Shown: positions 27,534 through 37,575, numbered from the stretch's first letter. The stretch: DNA of 37,979 bases from Gammaproteobacteria bacterium (GCA_019235245.1 JAFAKO010000327.1:1-37979); one strand, 5' to 3'. Program-made: numbers and translations. The notes: a model not told the origin generated them from the letters alone.

Positions 27534-30500
27534 TCATTCCATTCCGGTGACTATGGGGTCGCTCGAGGGGCCCCGCAAACGCAGCGCAGCGGGAGCCGGT
27601 ACGGCGCTGTCCGCACCGAGCAGCTCGCGCAGCGAAAGCCACATGGCTGCGACACCGGGTCGGGGGGCGAAGTGCCGTACGGCGGCAGGCAGGCGGTCCT
27701 CGCCGCGCAGGATCCAGGCGTGCTCATCGTAGTTGCCGCTCTCGAGCGCGACGCGGCCGCGCATCAGTATCTCGGCGTCTCCGTCCACGTGTACGCCCGG
27801 GGTCACCGCTTCACCGTCGGAGAGCTGGTACTCGGCGCTCAGGCGCGCGAACCGCAGCGCCGGCTGTGCGGCGGCGGGGTCCTCCGGCGCCATGCCGGCG
27901 AGCAGCGCAGGCACCGACAGCAGGACGAAAGAGCCGCCGGCGCCCGGCACGGCCGGGCTCACGATGCCGTCTTCAAAGTGCATATGGAGGCTTCCGCCGA
28001 GCGTTGCAAGAGGGCGCGCCGCCTGCGGCTGCCAGTGCAGCTGACCCTCGATGTGTCCCGCCCGCGCGCTCAGCTCCGGCGCGTAGCCAAAGGCACTGAG
28101 CGTGGCCGCTGCATCGTCACTGTCGAGATCGAAGCCGAGGGTGCACCCGGTCTCCGTGCAGCGCGCGTTGCCGCGCATGCGCGTGGCAGCCCCCGAGATC
28201 GAGATGTCGTTCGCGTCCAGGGTCCCGCCACGAAGCGCCAGCGTTGCCGAGAAGCTCCCGAGCGGGCGTCCGCGCCAGCGGATCTCGTCGACCGTGACCT
28301 CGGCGGCCGGCTCGAGCGCCGCCGCGAGCTGCGCTGCCGCGATGGGATCCGCTGCCTCACCCAGCCCGAACTGCGAAAGGTGCAGCAGTGCCGGATGGGC
28401 CACATCGGCAGCGGCGGGCCAGCTCGCGCTCGCGGAAAACGCCGAACTTTCCAGCCGCAGCGAGCCTGCGCCCCCTGTGGCCTCCGCGAGGAGCCGCGTG
28501 TCGCCGAAGCCGCGTTTCCCGGAGACGAGCTCGCTCGCCTTCAGGCGAGCGCGCAGGGCCGGAAGCGCCGCGTCCGCCGAGGCCAGCCGCCACAAGGCGA
28601 GGCAAGCGGCAAGATCCAGCCGGCTCACGGTCCCATCGAGAGCCATGATCGGCTCGACGGGCACCGCGGGAGTCGCACCGCCGAGGCGTACGGCGCCGCG
28701 CTCGATGCGCCAGTTGTCCCCGCTGCGGACCAGCGCCGCGGCTGCGGCCAGGCGCTCACCCAGAGCGATGCGCAGCTCCGCGCCATCGTTGGCCGACTCC
28801 CAGTCGAGGTGCAGCGGCAGCGCGGTGCCGCCCGGTTTGGCGAAGGGCTCGGGGAGTGCGCTCGCCACGCCCGCCAGGCTCGAGTCCGCATGAAGATGCC
28901 AGCGTCCCGTTCCGGCTCCCTGTGCCACGGTGAGGAGCGCGCTCCAGTCGGCGCTGCCGCTGAGTCTTGCCTGCTGAACGTTGATGGCTGCGGCCTGCAT
29001 CGCCGTCTTTACGTCCATCACACCGCGTGCCGAGATGAGGAGCTCACTGACTCCATGCTCCCGGTGCTCGGCTACGGAGAGACCGACTGGACCTCCGAGC
29101 CAGTGCGCCGTCAGGCTCGAGCGCAGCAGATGACCCTCTGCAAACGACAGTGTGCCGCGCAGCGCCTGGAGCGGTGGCAGGCCCGGCACTGGGCGAAGCT
29201 GCGCGCCATCGAGTGCCGCGGCGACCCGCATCCGGCGCGAGCCTGGACCCAACTCCAGTTCGAGCACCGTGGACCCGTGCAGGTCGAGGCTCTGGAGTCC
29301 CGGCGTCCAGGCCGCGGCCTGCGGGTGCGATTGCAGCCATGCAATCAATTGGTCGGCATTCCCCGCGAGATGACCGGCGAAGTGCACGGACCGGGGCGCA
29401 CGGGCGTCCCAGTCGGCGAGTCCACCCGTGAGCAGAAATCCCGACGCGCGTGCCCGCGCGATTGCCGCGTGGAAGCGCGCGCCATGCCAGTCGACCTTCG
29501 CGGAGACATCCGACGCCCCGGGCCAGGTGTCGCTCTCCCTCAGGGAGGCATCGTGCAGCGCCATCGACCCCGTGAAGCGGGTCCCGGCGACATTCCAGGG
29601 AAGCCCGGTGAGCGGACCACGCCAAGTGAGCTCAGCGCTTTCCACGCGACCGGAGCGCGGCATTCCCGCAGCTTCGGCCCAGTCCTCTTGGATCTGAGGC
29701 GCGAGGAGCCGCGCGCACAGAGCGACATCCACATCCTTCAGCAGCAGGTGCGCGTCGATCACCGCCGGTGCGCCCCCGCCTCGCCATCCGACGCTGCCAC
29801 TCGCGCTGAGCCCCAGCCCGCGGCCATGCGCGCGCAACTCCTGTACCTCCAGCTGCCAGCGATGCGCCGGGCCGGCAGTCACCGTGAGGTGCGTTCCGAC
29901 CTCCAGATCGGCGACCGCAGGCTCCCCCTGCACCACGAGCTGCGCGGCGGGGCCGCTGAGCTCGAGCTCGAGAGAACCTTCACGGGCGACGGCGCGGCCC
30001 GAAAGGCCCACGAGCCGCGCCTGCGCGGGCTCGTCCGCAATCTCGAGACCCACGAGCTCTGCCGAGGCCCGGAGTCGATCCCCGGGTGCACGCTGCGCCG
30101 CCCAGTCGAAAGCCACCTCGCGCGCCTCGCCGGCGAGCGACGCGCCTCCGGCGTGCACCTGCGCCACGTACCAGCGCGCGACCGGCAGCAGTGCAGCGAG
30201 CGGCGCGCGCGATGCCCGGCCGCGAATCTCATCGCCCTCGGGCGAGAACTCGATGGCCGCTGTGGCAGAGCTCGGCGGTCCCTCCGAGCCGGCCGTCGCG
30301 AGCTCGAGTGCGTCGACCCGCAGCAGCCAGTTCCGGCCGCGCCGCGCGAGCCGCCAATTGCCGCGCAGACTGGCGAAGGCGAGAGAAGGACCTGCGGGCG
30401 CTCTCGCACCCCACTCGAGCGATTCCGCCGTCATGTGGCCCGAGGCGGCGCGGAGCTGACCATGCACGAATGCAGCCCGGACCTCGAAATCGCCCCGCCC

Positions 30501-31319
30501 CGAGCGGGGTACATCGATCGGCGACGCCGCTCCCGCGACCTGCAGCCACCGGGCGAGCTCGAGCCGTTGCCCCGTGAGATGGATACTGGCGGTGGTGAAA
30601 GCGCCCAGGTCCGCCGGGCTACGCATCTGCAGCGAGACCTGGACACTCGCGCCGAGCGTCTGCGGCAGCACCAGCTGCGCCTCGCCGGTCCAGTCCGCCC
30701 CGAGCCGTTGCAACTGCGCCCGCGATATGCCGAGCGTCACGGGCTCGGTGATGCCCGGCAGGACGGTGCGCAGCGTGCCGGCGACAACGTTTATCCGGCC
30801 ACCGCGCCAGTGCGCCAGCAGGCGAGCGCCGGCACCGCGCGCATCGGCCACCTGCGTCACCGCCGGCAGTGGTCGGCGCCCCGGGCCGGCGAGATCGATG
30901 ACCGGATTCTCGAGCGTGATGTGGTGGGCCTCGAGCTGCCCATTGCGCACGAGGCGCCAGGCGTCGAGCCCGACCGCGAGCGTACGCGCCCGTAACAATG
31001 GACCCGCGCCACGGGGCTCACCGAGCTCCACCTCCTGGAACAGCGCTTCGGGGCCGGACCATCCCCAGCGGACCGCCAGGCGGCTGAAGCGCACCTCGAG
31101 CCCGGTCTGATGACGGATCAGCTCCTCGAGGGCGGCGCGGTGCTGCGGCACGCGCGCCGCGGCGAGCTCATAGGCGACCAGCAGCACCGCGAGCACGAGG
31201 AGTGCTCCGGCGAGAGCGAGCATTGCGAAGCGCACCCGTGCCGCCAGGCCGCGTGCCACCGGACGCACCGGCCTGACGACGGGCAGCGCAGCAGCTGGCT
31301 CGGCGGGCGTGGCACCCAC
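27534..31319 (-). CDS. yhdP: YhdP-family AsmA-like/DUF3971 envelope protein
   Basis: ~1261 aa, N-terminal TM, large beta-rich AsmA-like body; between rng and nit/tldD as in E. coli. Confidence 0.92.
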   Translation of the reverse strand: MGATPAEPAAALPVVRPVRPVARGLAARVRFAMLALAGALLVLAVLLVAYELAAARVPQHRAALEELIRHQTGLEVRFSRLAVRWGWSGPEALFQEVELGEPRGAGPLLRARTLAVGLDAWRLVRNGQLEAHHITLENPVIDLAGPGRRPLPAVTQVADARGAGARLLAHWRGGRINVVAGTLRTVLPGITEPVTLGISRAQLQRLGADWTGEAQLVLPQTLGASVQVSLQMRSPADLGAFTTASIHLTGQRLELARWLQVAGAASPIDVPRSGRGDFEVRAAFVHGQLRAASGHMTAESLEWGARAPAGPSLAFASLRGNWRLARRGRNWLLRVDALELATAGSEGPPSSATAAIEFSPEGDEIRGRASRAPLAALLPVARWYVAQVHAGGASLAGEAREVAFDWAAQRAPGDRLRASAELVGLEIADEPAQARLVGLSGRAVAREGSLELELSGPAAQLVVQGEPAVADLEVGTHLTVTAGPAHRWQLEVQELRAHGRGLGLSASGSVGWRGGGAPAVIDAHLLLKDVDVALCARLLAPQIQEDWAEAAGMPRSGRVESAELTWRGPLTGLPWNVAGTRFTGSMALHDASLRESDTWPGASDVSAKVDWHGARFHAAIARARASGFLLTGGLADWDARAPRSVHFAGHLAGNADQLIAWLQSHPQAAAWTPGLQSLDLHGSTVLELELGPGSRRMRVAAALDGAQLRPVPGLPPLQALRGTLSFAEGHLLRSSLTAHWLGGPVGLSVAEHREHGVSELLISARGVMDVKTAMQAAAINVQQARLSGSADWSALLTVAQGAGTGRWHLHADSSLAGVASALPEPFAKPGGTALPLHLDWESANDGAELRIALGERLAAAAALVRSGDNWRIERGAVRLGGATPAVPVEPIMALDGTVSRLDLAACLALWRLASADAALPALRARLKASELVSGKRGFGDTRLLAEATGGAGSLRLESSAFSASASWPAAADVAHPALLHLSQFGLGEAADPIAAAQLAAALEPAAEVTVDEIRWRGRPLGSFSATLALRGGTLDANDISISGAATRMRGNARCTETGCTLGFDLDSDDAAATLSAFGYAPELSARAGHIEGQLHWQPQAARPLATLGGSLHMHFEDGIVSPAVPGAGGSFVLLSVPALLAGMAPEDPAAAQPALRFARLSAEYQLSDGEAVTPGVHVDGDAEILMRGRVALESGNYDEHAWILRGEDRLPAAVRHFAPRPGVAAMWLSLRELLGADSAVPAPAALRLRGPSSDPIVTGME

Positions 31320-31330
31320 GAATTGGAACC

Positions 31331-32818
31331 TCAGACGAGTACGACGTCGTATTGATCAACGCCGTAGAGAGCCTCGACCTGCAGCCGGATCGGCCGCCCG
31401 ATCTGGGCTTCCAGCTCCCCGAGCGTGGCCGATTCTTCGTCGAGCAGGCGGTCCACGACGTCCTGATGCGCGAGTATCAGCAGCTCACGACTGGCAAACT
31501 GCCGGCTCTGTCGCACAATCTCCCGAAATATATCGTTGCACACCGTTTCCGGGGTGCGCACGAAGCCGCGGCCCTCGCAGCTTGGACAGGGGTTGCACAG
31601 CAGGTGTTCCAGGCTCTCGCGGGTGCGCTTGCGGGTCATCTCCACCAGGCCGAGCGGCGAGAGGCTCACGATGTGAGTCTGAGCGCGGTCCCCGGCGAGG
31701 GCACGCTCGAGCGCCGCCAGCACCGCGCGCCGGTGCGGCTCATCACGCATGTCGATGAAGTCGATGATGATGATGCCGCCGAGGTTACGCAGCCGCAGCT
31801 GGCGCGCAATGCTCACCGCCGCCTCGAGATTGGTGCGGAAAATCGTCTCCTCGAGATTGCGATGACCGACGTAGGCGCCGGTGTTGACATCGATGGTTGT
31901 CATGGCCTCGGTCTGGTCGATCACCAGGTGGCCGCCCGATTTCAGCGGCACCTTGCGATCGAGCGCCTTGACGATCTCCTCCTCGATGCCGTTCAGATCG
32001 AAGATCGGCCGTGGCCCCGCATAGAGCTCGATGTCGGGCGCGCCCTGCGGCATGAAGGCGGCGACGAACTCGCGCATGCGCTGGTACTCGCGCGGCGAGT
32101 CGACCAGCACGCGGCTGACACCGCGCGCCAGCTCATCGCGCAGCACCCGCAGCGTGAGCGGCAGATCCTCGTGCACCACGCTGCCGGCGTCTGCATCGGC
32201 CGAGCGTGTGCGCACGTGCTCCCACAGCTTGGCGAGATAGGCCATGTCCTCACGCAGGCTCTCGGCCGATGCGCCCTGCGCCGCGGTGCGCACGATGTAG
32301 CCGCCGCCGGCCTGCGGCCCGGCGGCGGCCAGCTCGCTCAGCAGCGTTTTCAGGCGCAGGCGCTCCGGCTCGTCATCGATGCGAGCCGATACCCCGATCC
32401 CCTCGCCGCGCGGCATGTAGACGAGGTAGCGCGAGGGAAGCGCGATGAAGGTCGTGAGCCTTGCGCCCTTGGTACCGATGGGATCCTTGATCACCTGCAC
32501 CAGGATGTCGTCGCCGCTGTTCACCAGGCGGCGGATGTCCTCGACCGGCGGCAGGCTCGCCGGGGCGGACACCAGTGTGTCGCTCGAGGCACTGTGGGCG
32601 ATATCGGCGGCGTGCAGGAAAGCCGTACGCTCGAGCCCGATCTCGACGAATGCCGCCTGCATTCCCGGCAGCACGCGTGATACGCGTCCCTTGTACAGAT
32701 TGCTGACGAGCCCGCGCCGGCTGGTGCGCTCGATGTGCAGCTCCTGCAGCACGCCGCTCTCGAGGATTGCCGCGCGTGTCTCGCGCGGCGCGACGTTCAC
32801 CAGGATCTCGATGCTCAT
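31331..32818 (-). CDS. rng: Ribonuclease G
   Basis: ILVNVAPRETRAAILESGVLQELHIER, NLYKGRVSRVLPGMQAAFVEIGLERTAFLH, GGIIIIDFIDMRDEPHRRAVLAALERAL, CPSCEGRGF. Confidence 0.97.
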   Translation of the reverse strand: MSIEILVNVAPRETRAAILESGVLQELHIERTSRRGLVSNLYKGRVSRVLPGMQAAFVEIGLERTAFLHAADIAHSASSDTLVSAPASLPPVEDIRRLVNSGDDILVQVIKDPIGTKGARLTTFIALPSRYLVYMPRGEGIGVSARIDDEPERLRLKTLLSELAAAGPQAGGGYIVRTAAQGASAESLREDMAYLAKLWEHVRTRSADADAGSVVHEDLPLTLRVLRDELARGVSRVLVDSPREYQRMREFVAAFMPQGAPDIELYAGPRPIFDLNGIEEEIVKALDRKVPLKSGGHLVIDQTEAMTTIDVNTGAYVGHRNLEETIFRTNLEAAVSIARQLRLRNLGGIIIIDFIDMRDEPHRRAVLAALERALAGDRAQTHIVSLSPLGLVEMTRKRTRESLEHLLCNPCPSCEGRGFVRTPETVCNDIFREIVRQSRQFASRELLILAHQDVVDRLLDEESATLGELEAQIGRPIRLQVEALYGVDQYDVVLV

Positions 32819-33435
32819 GGTGCCGCTCCGGCGGTAGCACTGCCCGGCCAGTACGCGATGCCGGCGGCCGCCAGGAGCTCCGCGGTCTCGAACAACGGCA
32901 GCCCCATGACGCCGGAGTAGCTGCCGGCGAGATGCTCGACAAACACCGCGCCCCGCCCCTGCACGGCGTAGCCGCCGGCCTTATCGCGCGGCTCGCCGGT
33001 GTCCCAGTAGGCGATCGCCTCCGCCAGCGTCAGGTGCCGGAATCGCACCTCGCTGCGGCTCAGCCGGTGGCGCACGTCGCCGGCCGCCGCCAGCGCCACG
33101 GCGGTGAGGACCTCGTGGCTGCGCCCCGAGAGCCGCAGCAGCATGCCGATGGCGTCCTCCGCGTCGGCGGGCTTGCCACAGATCCGCGCATCGATCACCA
33201 CGGTGGTGTCGGCGGCCAGCACCGGGAGCCCCGCGCCGCGCGGATGCGCGATGCGCGCCTTGGCGCGCGCCATGCGCACGACATAATCCACCGCCGCCTC
33301 ACCCGGCAGCACCGACTCGTCGATCTCGGGGGTGGCGAGGACGTGCGGCACCCCGAGCTGATCGAGCAGCTCGCGCCGCCGCGGCGACGCCGAGGCGAGG
33401 CACAGTACCCGGCCGTCCAATGAGCTTGCCAGCAT
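32815..33435 (-). CDS. maf: Maf family nucleotide pyrophosphatase
   Basis: LCLASASPRRRELLDQLGV, VLAADTTVVIDARICGKPADAEDAIGMLLRLSGRSHEVLTAV. Confidence 0.96.
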   Translation of the reverse strand: MLASSLDGRVLCLASASPRRRELLDQLGVPHVLATPEIDESVLPGEAAVDYVVRMARAKARIAHPRGAGLPVLAADTTVVIDARICGKPADAEDAIGMLLRLSGRSHEVLTAVALAAAGDVRHRLSRSEVRFRHLTLAEAIAYWDTGEPRDKAGGYAVQGRGAVFVEHLAGSYSGVMGLPLFETAELLAAAGIAYWPGSATAGAAP

Positions 33436-33902
33436 CAGTCGCGATGATACGGATGATTCGCGAGAATGCAGTGAGCCCGATACAGCTGCTCGCTCAGGAG
33501 CACCCGTGCGAGCGCGTGCGGCAGGGTGAGCCTCGAGAGGGCCAGCCTGAAATTGCTGCGCGCCAGCACGGCGGGGGCGAGGCCATCGGGGCCGCCGATG
33601 AGAAATGCCAGGTCCTCACCCTGCTGCATGCGTGCGCCGAGCCAGGTGGCGAGCTCGCGGGTGGTGAGCTCGCGGCCCCGCTCATCGAGCGCGACGACGT
33701 AGTCGCGCGGCGCGAGCGCCGCGAGCAGCCGCTCGCCCTCGCGTCCCATGGCACGCGGTACGTCCGACTCGCGCCGCGCGGCGGCCGCGACCTCGGTGAG
33801 CTCGACCGGCAGGGCAGCGCGCAGGCGCTGCAGATACTCCGTGCAGGCGCTGCGCACCCACGAAGGCATGCGCGTGCCGACGGCGATCACGCGCAGGCGC
33901 AT
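33435..33902 (-). CDS. rlmH: 23S rRNA pseudouridine-1915 N3-methyltransferase
   Basis: MRLRVIAVGTRMPSWVRSACTEYLQRL, LDERGRELTTRELATWL, FLIGGPDGLAPAVL, LSEQLYRAHCILANHPYHRD. Confidence 0.97.
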   Translation of the reverse strand: MRLRVIAVGTRMPSWVRSACTEYLQRLRAALPVELTEVAAAARRESDVPRAMGREGERLLAALAPRDYVVALDERGRELTTRELATWLGARMQQGEDLAFLIGGPDGLAPAVLARSNFRLALSRLTLPHALARVLLSEQLYRAHCILANHPYHRD

Positions 33903-33912
33903 TCTGCAGGCC

Positions 33913-34338
33913 TTAGCGGGGGGCGTGCCGTCGTCGCGCGGCTACCCGGGGGGCTGGCGGTGGCAGGGCCGCCGGCGCCGCATCGCCGCTGTCCCAGAGC
34001 CGCTCGAGACCGTAGAACTCCCGCACCCGCGGCAGCATGACGTGCACCAGCACATCCTGAAGGTCGACCAGGACCCACTCGCCGTCGCGCTCCCCCTCGA
34101 CACCGAGCGGCCGGACCCCTGCCGCTTTGGCCCGCTCGACGACGCGCTCGGCGATCGAGCGCACATGGCGGTCCGAGTTGCCGGACGCGATCACCATGGT
34201 GTCGGCGATGTCGGTGAGGCCCCTTACGTCCAGCACCCTGACATTCACGGCTTTCATGTCGTCGAGCGCGGTCGTCACGGCTTGCTGCAGCGGCGAGGCG
34301 CGCTCTTCCCTGGGGCGCAGACGCGTGCGGGTGGTCAT
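33913..34338 (-). CDS. rsfS: Ribosome silencing factor
   Basis: ALDDMKAVNVRVLDVRGLTDIADTMVIASGNSDRHVRSIAERVVE...GEWVLVDLQDVLVHVMLPRVREFYGLERLW. Confidence 0.96.
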   Translation of the reverse strand: MTTRTRLRPREERASPLQQAVTTALDDMKAVNVRVLDVRGLTDIADTMVIASGNSDRHVRSIAERVVERAKAAGVRPLGVEGERDGEWVLVDLQDVLVHVMLPRVREFYGLERLWDSGDAAPAALPPPAPRVAARRRHAPR

Positions 34339-34368
34339 GTGCTTAAGCGGCTTCTCCTGAGGCGTGAT

Positions 34369-35025
34369 CTAGGGTGCACCTCGTTCCTGCCGTGCAGCAT
34401 AGCACCTCGTCTCGAGGATGATCTGCCTCACGGCATCGGGAACGAGATAGCGCGGATCGCGGCCGGCGATGATGAGGTTGCGCAGCTCGGTGGAGGAAAT
34501 CTCGAGCTGCGTCACGGCGCGTACGTACACGCGCCCCGCCCGCTCCTCGTGCAGCACGCGGATCGAGCCGGTACCGTGATCGACCATGACCTCCCCGAGC
34601 GGGCCGGTAGTGGGAGCGCGCCATCCCGGCCGATGGGCTACGACTATATGCGCAAGCGCGAGCAGCTCGCGCCAGCGATGCCAGTTCGGCAGGCCGAGAA
34701 AAGCATCCATCCCCAATAGCAGGCACAGCGAGCGTTGCGGATACTCCTGGCGCAGCTCGGCAAGGGTATCGACCGAATATGACAGGCCGCTGCGGCGGAC
34801 CTCGCGGTCATCGACCACGAATCCCGGCTGCCCCGTCACAGCCGCCTCGACCATCTGCAGCCGCAACTCGGCGCTCGCATACAGCTGCGCCCGGTGCGGT
34901 GGACTGCCGGTCGGAAGGAAGCGCACCTCGGTGAGAGAGAGCTCCTGCAACAGCTCGAAGGCGGTACGGAGATGCCCGCAGTGAATCGGATCGAAGGTCC
35001 CGCCAAACAGGCCGATCGGCTGCAT
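34369..35025 (-). CDS. nadD: Nicotinate-nucleotide adenylyltransferase
   Basis: IGLFGGTFDPIHCGHLRTAFELLQEL, ISSTELRNLIIAGRDPRYLVPDAVRQII. Confidence 0.97.
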   Translation of the reverse strand: MQPIGLFGGTFDPIHCGHLRTAFELLQELSLTEVRFLPTGSPPHRAQLYASAELRLQMVEAAVTGQPGFVVDDREVRRSGLSYSVDTLAELRQEYPQRSLCLLLGMDAFLGLPNWHRWRELLALAHIVVAHRPGWRAPTTGPLGEVMVDHGTGSIRVLHEERAGRVYVRAVTQLEISSTELRNLIIAGRDPRYLVPDAVRQIILETRCYAARQERGAP

Positions 35026-35030
35026 GGTGC

Positions 35031-36044
35031 CTAGGACGCGCGCGCCAACCCGGCCTCGCGCACCATCACCGGCTGTGCGCCAAGCTCAGTCGCGAGAAGC
35101 GCCATCTCCTCCCAGGCATCGCCGGTGAGGCGCCCCTTGATCATGCGGTCGGCGCGCACGGCGCGCGCGGCCAGCCTCGCAAAGGGCAGCCGTGGTGCGC
35201 GCTGCAGCCCCTTGGCGAGCGCGGCGCTGCGGCGCTGCCAGCTCGGCGGGGCGCCGCCGGCGGTGTGCGCGCTCCACAGATCCCGCAGCGCGCGCGCCAG
35301 GGCCCACAGGGTGAGCGTCGCCTCGGTGCCCTCCGCGCGCAGCCCCGCGAGCATGCGCAGCGCGCGAGCCGTCTCACCCGCCAGCGCTGCCTCACCGAGC
35401 TGAAACACATCGAAGCGCGCACTGTCGGCGACGCTCGCGAGGACGGTGCCGGCATCGACTCCGCCTGCGGGCGCGAGCCACACGAGCTTGCTCAGCTCCT
35501 GGTGTGCCGCCAGCAGGTTTCCTTCGGTGCGCGCCGCGAGCAGCTCCAGCGCCTCATCGCTCGCCTCGAGCCCGAGCCGCCGGCAACGCCCGCGCAGCCA
35601 GCCCGCCAGCCGCTGCGGGTCCACCGGCCAGACCTGCAGCCATGCGCCGCCGCTCTCGATCGCCCGTACCCACTCGGCACCCTGTGCTTCGCGGTCGAGC
35701 CGCGGAGCCAGGACGAGCAACAGCAGATCGGGATCACGTGCCTCGAGCAGCCTCATCAGGGCGGCGTTGCCCGCCGCGCCGGCACGCCCACTTCCCAGGC
35801 GCACCTCCAGTACCCGGCGTGCACCGAACAGCGACAGGTTGGCCGCCGAGGCGCGCACGTCGTCCCAGTCGCCGGCGCGCTCGATGAAGTGCACCTCGCG
35901 CTCGCCGAAGCCCGCGGCGCGGGCGCGCGCACGCACGGCGTCGGCCGCCTCGCCCGCGAGCAACGGCTCGTCTCCGGAGATGAGATACGCGGGAAGCAGC
36001 CGTTGGGCGAGATGCGCTGCGAGCGAGTCGGACGTGAGCTTCAA
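35031..36044 (-). CDS. holA: DNA polymerase III subunit delta
   Basis: LKLTSDSLAAHLAQRLLPAYLISGDEPLLAGEAADAVRARARAAGF; probable TTG start at 36044 (track start 36083). Confidence 0.93.
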   Translation of the reverse strand: MKLTSDSLAAHLAQRLLPAYLISGDEPLLAGEAADAVRARARAAGFGEREVHFIERAGDWDDVRASAANLSLFGARRVLEVRLGSGRAGAAGNAALMRLLEARDPDLLLLVLAPRLDREAQGAEWVRAIESGGAWLQVWPVDPQRLAGWLRGRCRRLGLEASDEALELLAARTEGNLLAAHQELSKLVWLAPAGGVDAGTVLASVADSARFDVFQLGEAALAGETARALRMLAGLRAEGTEATLTLWALARALRDLWSAHTAGGAPPSWQRRSAALAKGLQRAPRLPFARLAARAVRADRMIKGRLTGDAWEEMALLATELGAQPVMVREAGLARAS

Positions 36045-36135
36045 CTGACCTCGTTGGCCATCGGACCGCTGCGGGCCGGGCACGGGCCATTATTAACCAG
36101 GGGGTCTGCCGGGATCCAACCCGTTGACGCTCCAG

Positions 36136-36771
36136 CTAGAACTTCTTGCCGATGCCGACGTAGATCCCGTGTGGCATGACCTTGAGGATGAAGGGGGAGT
36201 TGGGACTGCGGTGGATCAGCCACGCGGTGCCGCTACCGAGCGCCCAGCCCGCCAGCACGTCCGTCTGCCAGTGCGCCTGGACCTTCACGCGCGCGATGGC
36301 GTCGTAGAGCGGCAGCAGCTCCAGCGCGTACACCCCGGGGTGATCGTGGCCGTATTCGAGTATGAACGGCGTGACGATCGAGCTCACCTCCGTCACCTCG
36401 CCGCTCGGGAAGCTCTGGTTGCCATGTCCCTGGAACCACAGGTGCGGATCCCCGGGAGGCGGACCGCTGTCGGCGGGCCGCACCCGCGAGAAGCTCACCT
36501 TCATCACCTGTGCCACGACACCGGCGGCGACCGAGGAATCGATGGAGGTCCAGAAGGTGCCGCCGAGTCGCGACTCGCCGCCCTCCCAGAGTGCGCCGCC
36601 CACCTCGATGGCGATCAACCCGTACTCGACGACCTCCTGGTTACTGCGCTTCCAGATGCCGCTGTCGTCGTAGGGCACGAGATGGTCGATGCCGGCGCGC
36701 GCGCCCGGCTCGGCAGCGAGGCACAGCATGGCGGCGGCAGCCGCGCGGATTTGCCGGAGTCGTGCTCGCAT
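36136..36771 (-). CDS. PAP2-superfamily membrane/periplasmic phosphatase
   Basis: KVSFSRVRP (KX6RP), SFPSGE (PSG[H/E]) and ARVKVQAHWQTD (RX5HX3D); signal-like N-terminus MRARLRQIRAAAAAMLCLAAEPGARA from ATG 36771. Confidence 0.88.
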   Translation of the reverse strand: MRARLRQIRAAAAAMLCLAAEPGARAGIDHLVPYDDSGIWKRSNQEVVEYGLIAIEVGGALWEGGESRLGGTFWTSIDSSVAAGVVAQVMKVSFSRVRPADSGPPPGDPHLWFQGHGNQSFPSGEVTEVSSIVTPFILEYGHDHPGVYALELLPLYDAIARVKVQAHWQTDVLAGWALGSGTAWLIHRSPNSPFILKVMPHGIYVGIGKKF

Positions 36772-36822
36772 CTCACCGGTGAAGCATGTTGACCCGTACG
36801 CGATCAGAATAGTGCGCGCACA

Positions 36823-36839
36823 CTTAAGGCTCAATTAAG
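36823..36839 (+). promoter_or_regulatory. PmrA/QseB-type box CTTAAG-N5-ATTAAG
   Basis: Direct repeat of period 11 bp in the intergenic region between PAP2 gene and response regulator; one mismatch to YTTAAK-N5-YTTAAK; 15 bp upstream of TAGGCT (-10-like, 36855-36860). Confidence 0.65.
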
Positions 36840-36881
36840 CGCCAGTTCCTGCGTTAGGCTATGTGGCAGGAGGATGGAGCG

Positions 36882-37544
36882 GTGCGGATTCTGCTGATCG
36901 AAGATGACGACATGCTCGGTGATGCGGTCCGCGACGGGCTGCGTCAGGCGGGCCACGCCGTCGATTGGGTACAGAACGGTGCGGCGGCCCGTGCCGCGGT
37001 ATCCGCCTGGACCTTCGGAGCAATCGTGCTCGACCTGGGGCTGCCCGATGGCGATGGCATGGGCATGCTGCGCTGGCTGCGACAGGAGGGCGGCCTGACG
37101 CCGGTCGTCATCGTGACCGCGCGCGATCGCATCGGCGACCGCATCGCCGGCCTCGATGCGGGCGCCGACGATTACCTGATCAAGCCATTCGACATCGACG
37201 AGCTCGGTGCGCGGCTGCGCGCCGTCACGCGCCGCACGGAAGGCTGCGCCGATTCGCTGCTCACCGCCGGCGAGGTCGTGCTCGACCTGCGCCAGCGCAT
37301 CGTGCGCTACCAGGGGACGCCGGCCGCGCTGACGGCGCGCGAATACGCGGTCGTCGAGCTGCTGATGCGCAGGGCGGGACGCCTGGTGACCCGTGCCGAA
37401 ATCGAGGAGGAGTTGTATGGATTCGATGATCACATCGCGAGCAACGCGATCGAGGTCCACATCCACAATCTGCGCCGCAAGCTCGGACCCGGCTTCATCA
37501 CCAACCTCAAAGGCCGCGGATACCGCGTCGACAACGGCGCCTGA
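36882..37544 (+). CDS. OmpR-family response regulator (PmrA/QseB-like)
   Basis: RILLIEDDDMLGDAVRDGLRQAGHAVDWVQNG, VLDLGLPDGDGMGML, VTARDRIGDRIAGLDAGADDYLIKPF; C-terminal wHTH. GTG at 36882 with AGGAGG RBS inside the track's extended ORF. Confidence 0.93.
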   Translation: MRILLIEDDDMLGDAVRDGLRQAGHAVDWVQNGAAARAAVSAWTFGAIVLDLGLPDGDGMGMLRWLRQEGGLTPVVIVTARDRIGDRIAGLDAGADDYLIKPFDIDELGARLRAVTRRTEGCADSLLTAGEVVLDLRQRIVRYQGTPAALTAREYAVVELLMRRAGRLVTRAEIEEELYGFDDHIASNAIEVHIHNLRRKLGPGFITNLKGRGYRVDNGA

Positions 37545-37575
37545 GGCCGAGCGCCCGTGGTCGCTGCGCCGGCGC

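Noticed and set aside
27456-30995. 1179-aa plus-strand ORF
   Set aside because: Antisense to yhdP; Arg/Ala/Pro-rich with no domain-like pattern, typical GC-driven spurious frame.
31352-32680. 442-aa plus-strand ORF
   Set aside because: Antisense to rng, which has unambiguous RNase G motifs.
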